A stretch of DNA of 64,000 nt from Maricaulis salignorans (GTDB taxonomy: Bacteria > Pseudomonadota > Alphaproteobacteria > Caulobacterales > Maricaulaceae), in the NCBI RefSeq assembly GCF_900103475.1, contig NZ_FNHG01000005.1, positions 62,001-126,000 of the forward strand, given 5' to 3'. The translations under genes and the position numbers were made by a program. The notes beneath the pieces were generated by a model. That model did no database searches. It saw nothing but the letters and a program-made list of their open reading frames with translations, and had not been told where the DNA came from. Position 1 is the first letter of the stretch; each line of letters begins with the position of its first letter. This document shows positions 59,230 to 64,000 of the stretch, in pieces.

Positions 59230-60001
59230 CCCACAGCTGATCGCGCAGGCGCTTGGCGCCGCGCGTGCCGGGCGCCAGCCGTTCGATCCGCTGGCGCGTT
59301 TCGGGCCGCTCGGCCTTGAGGCGGGCTATGCGATTGCGGCGCGAAATTGCGACCCGGCCAGTGCCGCGGCCTTCAAGCTGGGCGGTACCACCCAGGCGAC
59401 ACGCACCGCCTTTTCGGTTTCGCGAGCCTATGCCGGTCCGCTGCGCGCCGATCAACAGCTTCATGCCGGGCAGGCCTTGCCTCCGGGCCTGGTCAATCCG
59501 GTAGTCGAGCCGGAAATCCTGCTCGCCTTTACCACCCCGTTTGCGCCGCAGAGCGGACGTCGGAGCGAAGACGAGCTCCGCGCCGCCCTGAGCTGGGTTG
59601 CCATTGGCCTGGAAGTGCCTGCAACCCCGATCATGGGGTTGCCGAAGACCGGTGTGGGATGGTTGCTCGCCGATTGCTGCGCCGCCGGCGCATTGGTGAT
59701 CGGGGAGCGCTTGCCGCCTGATCAACTGGATCGGCTGTCGCCGGCGCGGGTCAGCCTGCAGGTCGGCGACCAGTCATCGGACGGGGCCGCAACGCGGCTG
59801 CTGGATGGCGCGCTCGGGGCTGTCGCGGATATATTGAGTGTGTTTGGCGACACCGGCTGGACCGTGGCTGCAGCGGTTCCGTTCGCAACGGGTGGCCTTG
59901 CCCCGGCGCTGCCGATCGCGAACGGGCAGACGGCGCGCGCTGAATTTCGGGCGCCGGGGATTGAGTTGTCGATATCGACCAGCTTGTGCGAAGAAGGTTG
60001 A
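59207..60001 (+). CDS. 2-keto-4-pentenoate hydratase (MhpD)-like protein
   Basis: 264 aa from ATG 59207 inside the phosphatase gene. The family pattern is visible: AAAFKLGGTTQATRTAFSVS (like the K-x-G element of MhpD/FAH-fold hydratases), YAGPL, and VEPEILLAF, which in the family supplies acidic metal ligands. The hydratases add water to 2-hydroxydienoates; related members open or decarboxylate keto acids. No meta-cleavage genes are nearby, so a degradative role is unlikely. It would rather make or break a 2-keto acid in the cassette. Confidence 0.7.
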   Translation: MASSGPFDPQLIAQALGAARAGRQPFDPLARFGPLGLEAGYAIAARNCDPASAAAFKLGGTTQATRTAFSVSRAYAGPLRADQQLHAGQALPPGLVNPVVEPEILLAFTTPFAPQSGRRSEDELRAALSWVAIGLEVPATPIMGLPKTGVGWLLADCCAAGALVIGERLPPDQLDRLSPARVSLQVGDQSSDGAATRLLDGALGAVADILSVFGDTGWTVAAAVPFATGGLAPALPIANGQTARAEFRAPGIELSISTSLCEEG

Positions 60002-60037
60002 GCGGGGCGGACCCGGTTTAGTCAGGAGAAACGGTGC

Positions 60038-61858
60038 ATGTGCGGAATTGTTGGCGTAACCGGTAATCTCAAGGCCCGGGACATATTGATGGAAGGCCTC
60101 CATCGGCTGGAATATCGCGGCTATGATTCCGCCGGCGTGGCGATGATGGACAGCTCCGGCACCGTCCGGCGCGCCCGGGCGGCTGGCAAGGTGGCCAATC
60201 TGGGCGCCGAACTGACGGATGAGATCATCGGCCAGACCGGGATCGCCCATACGCGTTGGGCAACCCATGGTGCGGCGACGCGCGAGAATGCACACCCGCA
60301 CACGGCGGGCCGGGTGACGCTGGTGCATAATGGCATCATCGAGAATTACAAAAACCTGCGCGTTGATCTCGCGGCACAGGGCCGCGATTTTTCCAGCGAA
60401 ACCGACACCGAAGTGCTCGCCCACCTGCTCGATTCCGCGATTGCCAGCACCGGCGATCCGCGCACGGCCCTGCTGGCAACGCTGGGCAAGCTCGAAGGCG
60501 CCTTCGCTTTTGCAGCCATTATCGAGGGCGAACCCGACCTCTTGCTGGGCGCCTGCCGCGGCGCGCCCCTGGTGGCCGCGACCGGGCCGTCGAGCGGTTT
60601 CCTCGCTTCGGACATCATGGCGATTACCGGTGCGGCCCAGACCGTCATCTATCTGCATGAGGGCGATGCCGTGATCGTTCGCCCGAACCAGGTCGAGGTC
60701 TTTGATACGGCAGGCCAGCGGGTCGAGCGTCCGGCGGCTCCGGCTCCGACCTCGCTCGTCCTCGCGGAAAAGGGCAATTATCGCCACTTCATGCAGAAGG
60801 AAATCTACGAGCAGCCGGAAGTCGTCGGCCATACGCTCAGCGGCTATCTGGACCCGGTCGCCGGCGAGGTTCGCCCACGCGAGGGGATTGATTTCTCCGC
60901 GGCTTCACGGCTGTTGATTGTCGGCTGCGGCACCGCCTCCTATGCCGGCCAGATCGCCGAATACTGGTTCGAGGCACTGGCCGGATTGCCGGTCGAAGTC
61001 GATATCGCCTCCGAATTCCGCTACCGCAAACCCGCCTTCATGCCCAATGACGTGGCGCTCTTCATCTCCCAGTCCGGCGAGACCGCCGACACGCTCGAAG
61101 CAATGCGGATGTGCAAGGCGGCCGGGCTGACGACGATCGTGCTGGTCAATTCACCACTCTCCACCATGGCGCGTGAAGCCGATATCGTGGCCCCGACCAT
61201 GGCCGGGCCGGAAATCGGGGTCGCCTCGACCAAGGCCTTCACCTGCCAGCTCGGTTCGCTGGCGGCATTGGCTGTGCTTGCCGGAGTTCAGCGCGGCCGG
61301 ATTGATGCGGCCGAACAGGCCAGCCATGTCACCCGTCTGATGGGTATTCCCGGCCTGATGGCGCAGGCGCTGCGGATCGAGGACCAGATCAATCACCTCG
61401 CCGGTGAACTCGCCCAGGCCTCGATCGTGCTCTATCTCGGCCGCAATGAATTCTTCCCGATGGCGATGGAGGGCGCACTCAAGCTCAAGGAAATCAGCTA
61501 TATCCACGCTGAGGGCTATGCCGCCGGCGAGCTCAAGCACGGCCCGATCGCACTGATCGAGGATGATGTGGCGGTGATCGTGATCGCGCCCTATGACGAG
61601 CTCTTCACCAAGACCCGCTCCTCGATCCAGGAAGTGCGTGCACGCGGTGCCCGGGTGATCGCGATCACCGATGATCTCGGCGCGGCCGCGCTGGACGGCG
61701 AGGCGAGCGCCATCATCACCCTGCCACGGGCCGAAGGCCTGGCAGCGCCATTGGTGGCCGCCGTGGCGGTGCAATTGCTGGCCTATTACGTGGCGGTCCA
61801 CAAAGGCACCGATGTCGATCAGCCGCGCAATCTGGCCAAATCCGTGACGGTAGAATAG
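60038..61858 (+). CDS. glmS: Glutamine-fructose-6-phosphate aminotransferase
   Basis: 606 aa. MCGIVGVTG supplies the N-terminal Cys2 nucleophile of the glutaminase domain. YRGYDSAGVA, THGAATRENAHPH and the two SIS domains (GCGTASYAGQIAEYW, YLGRNEFFPMAMEGALKLKE) complete the family. It makes glucosamine 6-phosphate, the substrate of GlmM at 27 kb. It starts 36 bases after the hydratase gene, so it probably shares a transcript with the cassette. Confidence 0.96.
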   Translation: MCGIVGVTGNLKARDILMEGLHRLEYRGYDSAGVAMMDSSGTVRRARAAGKVANLGAELTDEIIGQTGIAHTRWATHGAATRENAHPHTAGRVTLVHNGIIENYKNLRVDLAAQGRDFSSETDTEVLAHLLDSAIASTGDPRTALLATLGKLEGAFAFAAIIEGEPDLLLGACRGAPLVAATGPSSGFLASDIMAITGAAQTVIYLHEGDAVIVRPNQVEVFDTAGQRVERPAAPAPTSLVLAEKGNYRHFMQKEIYEQPEVVGHTLSGYLDPVAGEVRPREGIDFSAASRLLIVGCGTASYAGQIAEYWFEALAGLPVEVDIASEFRYRKPAFMPNDVALFISQSGETADTLEAMRMCKAAGLTTIVLVNSPLSTMAREADIVAPTMAGPEIGVASTKAFTCQLGSLAALAVLAGVQRGRIDAAEQASHVTRLMGIPGLMAQALRIEDQINHLAGELAQASIVLYLGRNEFFPMAMEGALKLKEISYIHAEGYAAGELKHGPIALIEDDVAVIVIAPYDELFTKTRSSIQEVRARGARVIAITDDLGAAALDGEASAIITLPRAEGLAAPLVAAVAVQLLAYYVAVHKGTDVDQPRNLAKSVTVE

Positions 61859-61966
61859 CGAAACCTTTCGTGACTTTATCGGTGCGGTGGCGCGGTCTAT
61901 AGGGCGCTCAGTCTCCATGGCGTGTGGCGATCAGCGCTCACGCATTATCCAAATTCGGGAAGCCCC

Positions 61967-63103
61967 ATGACCGACATGATCCCCTTCATCGACCTCAAGG
62001 CCCAGCGTGGACGCATCGGCGCCCGTATCGATGCCGCCATTGCCAAGGTCCTGGACGATGGCCGCTACATTCTCGGCCCGGAAGTGGCCGAGCTGGAAGC
62101 CGGTCTGGCGCGCTTCAATGGCGAGGGCCGTGCCCTGTCCTGCGCCAATGGTACCGATGCCATCCTGATCCCGCTCATGGCCTGGGGTATCGGGCCCGGC
62201 GACGCTGTCTTCGTGCCGAGCTTCACCTTTGCCTCGACCGCCGAAGTGGTGGTGCTGGCGGGCGCATCGCCGGTCTATGTCGATATTGATCCCGACACCT
62301 ACAACATGTCACCGGCCAGCCTGGCGGCCGCGATTGATGCCGTGATTGCCAAGGGCGAACTGACCCCGCGCGCGGTGATCGCTGTCGATTTGTTCGGCCA
62401 GCCGGCTGATTACCCGGCGCTGGCGAAACTGGCGCGTGCGCACGATCTGAAACTCATCGCCGACGGCGCCCAGGGCTTTGGCTGCACGCTCGATGGCCAG
62501 TCCTCGCTGCACTGGGCCGATGTACTCACCGTCAGCTTTTACCCGGCCAAACCGCTGGGCTGTTACGGCGATGGCGGTGCGGTCCTGTGCAAGGATGACG
62601 CGCTCTATGACCTGATGAAATCGGTCCGCGTGCATGGTGAGGGCAAGGAGCGCTATGAATATGCGCGCATCGGCCTCAATTCCCGCCTCGATACCATCCA
62701 GGCCGCCGTCCTGATCGAAAAACTGCGCGTTTTCGGCGAGGAAATCGAGATGCGCCAGCGCGTTGCCGATCGCTATGCCGCCGGGTTTGGCAACCAGGTC
62801 AACTGGCCACGCGTGCCCGATAATGCCCAGTCGACCTGGGCCCAATATACGATTGAAGTGGCTGATCGCGACGGCTTCCGCGCCCATCTCGCGGCGAAGG
62901 GCGTGCCGAGCGCGATCTATTATCCGATCCCGCTGCATCTGCATGAGCCCTATGCGCCTTACCCGGTGGCGCCGGGCGGTTTGCCTGTGACTGAAGCGGC
63001 TGCGCACCGGGTCGTGTCGCTGCCGATGCACCCGGACATGTCGGATGCGCATATCGATCAGGTGATCGAAGCTGTATTGAGCTATCCCGCCGCCCATTCC
63101 TGA
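61967..63103 (+). CDS. DegT/DnrJ/EryC1-family sugar aminotransferase
   Basis: 378 aa from ATG 61967. FIDLKAQRGRIGARIDAAIA and VLDDGRYILGPEVAELE open it as in WbpE/PglE-like enzymes. The PLP lysine is Lys195 in SFYPAKPLGCYGDGGA, with ANGTDAILIPL and the RIGLNSRLDTIQAAVL segment. It transfers an amino group from glutamate to a keto sugar nucleotide. WbpE-type (3-keto uronate) or PseC/LegC-type substrates are both possible. It is near glmS and the cassette. Confidence 0.88.
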   Translation: MTDMIPFIDLKAQRGRIGARIDAAIAKVLDDGRYILGPEVAELEAGLARFNGEGRALSCANGTDAILIPLMAWGIGPGDAVFVPSFTFASTAEVVVLAGASPVYVDIDPDTYNMSPASLAAAIDAVIAKGELTPRAVIAVDLFGQPADYPALAKLARAHDLKLIADGAQGFGCTLDGQSSLHWADVLTVSFYPAKPLGCYGDGGAVLCKDDALYDLMKSVRVHGEGKERYEYARIGLNSRLDTIQAAVLIEKLRVFGEEIEMRQRVADRYAAGFGNQVNWPRVPDNAQSTWAQYTIEVADRDGFRAHLAAKGVPSAIYYPIPLHLHEPYAPYPVAPGGLPVTEAAAHRVVSLPMHPDMSDAHIDQVIEAVLSYPAAHS

Positions 63104-63236
63104 GCGGCGGCACCTGAATCGGTTTGCATTTGATCGCGCTAACGGGTGGTATTTACGCGCTACCTGTCCTAAATCGCGCTGATACGGTGCGCGCCCGGCT
63201 TCTTCCTGCATTTAGAGCGTATCGGCCAGTGAGGAC

Positions 63237-64000
63237 ATGATGAGTACGATCCAGGAGAGCGTCCGCGCCTATGCGCAGCGATTTCAGAGCGCCCGGCACC
63301 GGGAACGCCCGCTGTCGGCCCACCTCAAGGCGCTGGAATCCGAAAGCATGCACATCATGCGCGAGGTCGCGGCCGAGTTCGAGCGTCCGGTGATGCTGTA
63401 TTCGGTCGGCAAGGATTCCGCCGTCATGCTGCACCTGGCGATGAAGGCCTTCTACCCCTCACTGCCGCCATTCCCGCTGCAGCATGTCGACAGCACATTC
63501 AAGTTTCGCGACATGATCACTTTCCGCGACGCGATCGCGGCCGAGCTGGGTCTGGAAATCCGGGTCGAGATCAATCAGGACGGTGTTGATCGCGGCATCA
63601 ACCCGTTCGATCACGGTTCCAATCTGCACACCCAGGTGATGAAGACCGAAGCGCTGCGCAGCGCGATGACCCGGCACAAATATGATGCGGCCTTCGGCGG
63701 CGCACGCCGAGACGAGGAAAAATCGCGCGCCAAGGAGCGGATTTTTTCCTTCCGCGACGGCAATCATGGCTGGGATCCGAAAAACCAGCGGCCCGAGCTG
63801 TGGCGCAATTATAATACCAAGATCAAGCAAGGTGAATCGATCCGCGTCTTCCCGCTGTCCAACTGGACCGAGCTCGATATCTGGCAATACATCCTCGAAG
63901 AGGACATCCCGATCGTCCCGCTCTATTTCGCGGCTCACCGGCCGGTCGTCGAACGCGATGGCCAGCTGATCATGGTCGATGATGAGCGCATGCGCCTCGC
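63237..64000 (+). CDS. cysD: Sulfate adenylyltransferase small subunit CysD (partial, cut by window end)
   Basis: 254 codons are present and the frame is open at 64000. The PP-loop is [10 protein letters not shown] (residues 55-64); [15 protein letters not shown] and [17 protein letters not shown] follow, then [15 protein letters not shown], all typical of CysD. With CysN it makes APS from sulfate and ATP, the first step to PAPS. The ATG doublet 63237/63240 is preceded by GAGGAC. Its place right after glycan genes with two sulfotransferases suggests dedicated PAPS supply. Confidence 0.95.
   Translation, partial: MMSTIQESVRAYAQRFQSARHRERPLSAHLKALESESMHIMREVAAEFERPVMLYSVGKDSAVMLHLAMKAFYPSLPPFPLQHVDSTFKFRDMITFRDAIAAELGLEIRVEINQDGVDRGINPFDHGSNLHTQVMKTEALRSAMTRHKYDAAFGGARRDEEKSRAKERIFSFRDGNHGWDPKNQRPELWRNYNTKIKQGESIRVFPLSNWTELDIWQYILEEDIPIVPLYFAAHRPVVERDGQLIMVDDERMRL

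Overview
The window looks like chromosomal DNA of a marine, prosthecate-type alphaproteobacterium (Caulobacterales/Maricaulales; a Maricaulis- or Hyphomonadaceae-like organism is my best guess). The reasons are the high GC, a CpdR-type single-domain receiver nearly identical to the Caulobacter family pattern, large TonB-dependent receptors, and the mix of housekeeping and surface-glycan genes. The genus is an inference, not something the sequence states.

Layout. 1-0.3 kb: the tail of a WecG/TagA/CpsF glycosyltransferase. 0.3-5 kb: a cobalamin riboswitch followed by a tightly overlapping btuB-btuF-btuC-btuD operon. 5-6.4 kb: the Fe-S carrier ATPase Mrp/ApbC and tRNA-Val(GAC). 6.4-11.9 kb: a 976-aa TonB receptor and a secreted S9 peptidase. 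12-20 kb: mixed housekeeping and regulation (cpdR, N-formylglutamate amidohydrolase, XRE regulator, histidinol-phosphatase, a secreted protein plus lipoprotein methyltransferase pair, Hsp20, a pentapeptide-repeat protein, a RibD-like protein lacking most of its reductase domain, gpmA).

20-32.6 kb: a sugar-nucleotide supply block: KdsD-type isomerase, dTDP-rhamnose genes (rfbDBC and divergent rfbA), UDP-glucuronate 4-epimerase, galU, glmM, UDP-glucose dehydrogenase and phosphoglucomutase/phosphomannomutase. 28.5-37.8 kb also holds one short acyltransferase-3 and two tandem acyltransferase-3/SGNH paralogues. 38-48 kb: a 1060-aa FkbM methyltransferase with twelve exact 46-residue repeats, a GmhA-like SIS protein, a DUF115/MptE-like protein, two glycosyltransferases and the GDP-fucose pair gmd-fcl.

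48-63 kb: an ABC exporter (Wzm/Wzt type), a glycosyltransferase, a 6-phosphogluconolactonase, two sulfotransferases, a 59-aa orphan protein, then a compact cassette (NeuA-like cytidylyltransferase, Gfo/Idh/MocA oxidoreductase, divergent methyltransferase, 2-hydroxyacid dehydrogenase, IMPase-family phosphatase, MhpD-like hydratase), glmS and a sugar aminotransferase. The window ends inside cysD, the first enzyme towards PAPS, the donor the sulfotransferases would need.

Taken together the right two thirds reads as a locus for building, decorating (O-acyl, methyl, sulfate) and exporting a surface glycan from dTDP-Rha, UDP-GlcA/GalA, UDP-GlcNAc, GDP-Fuc and an unidentified CMP-activated acid. The most unusual parts are the 46-residue-repeat FkbM protein, the CMP-acid cassette that has no NeuB-like synthase in view, and the SGNH paralogue that has lost its catalytic Asp.
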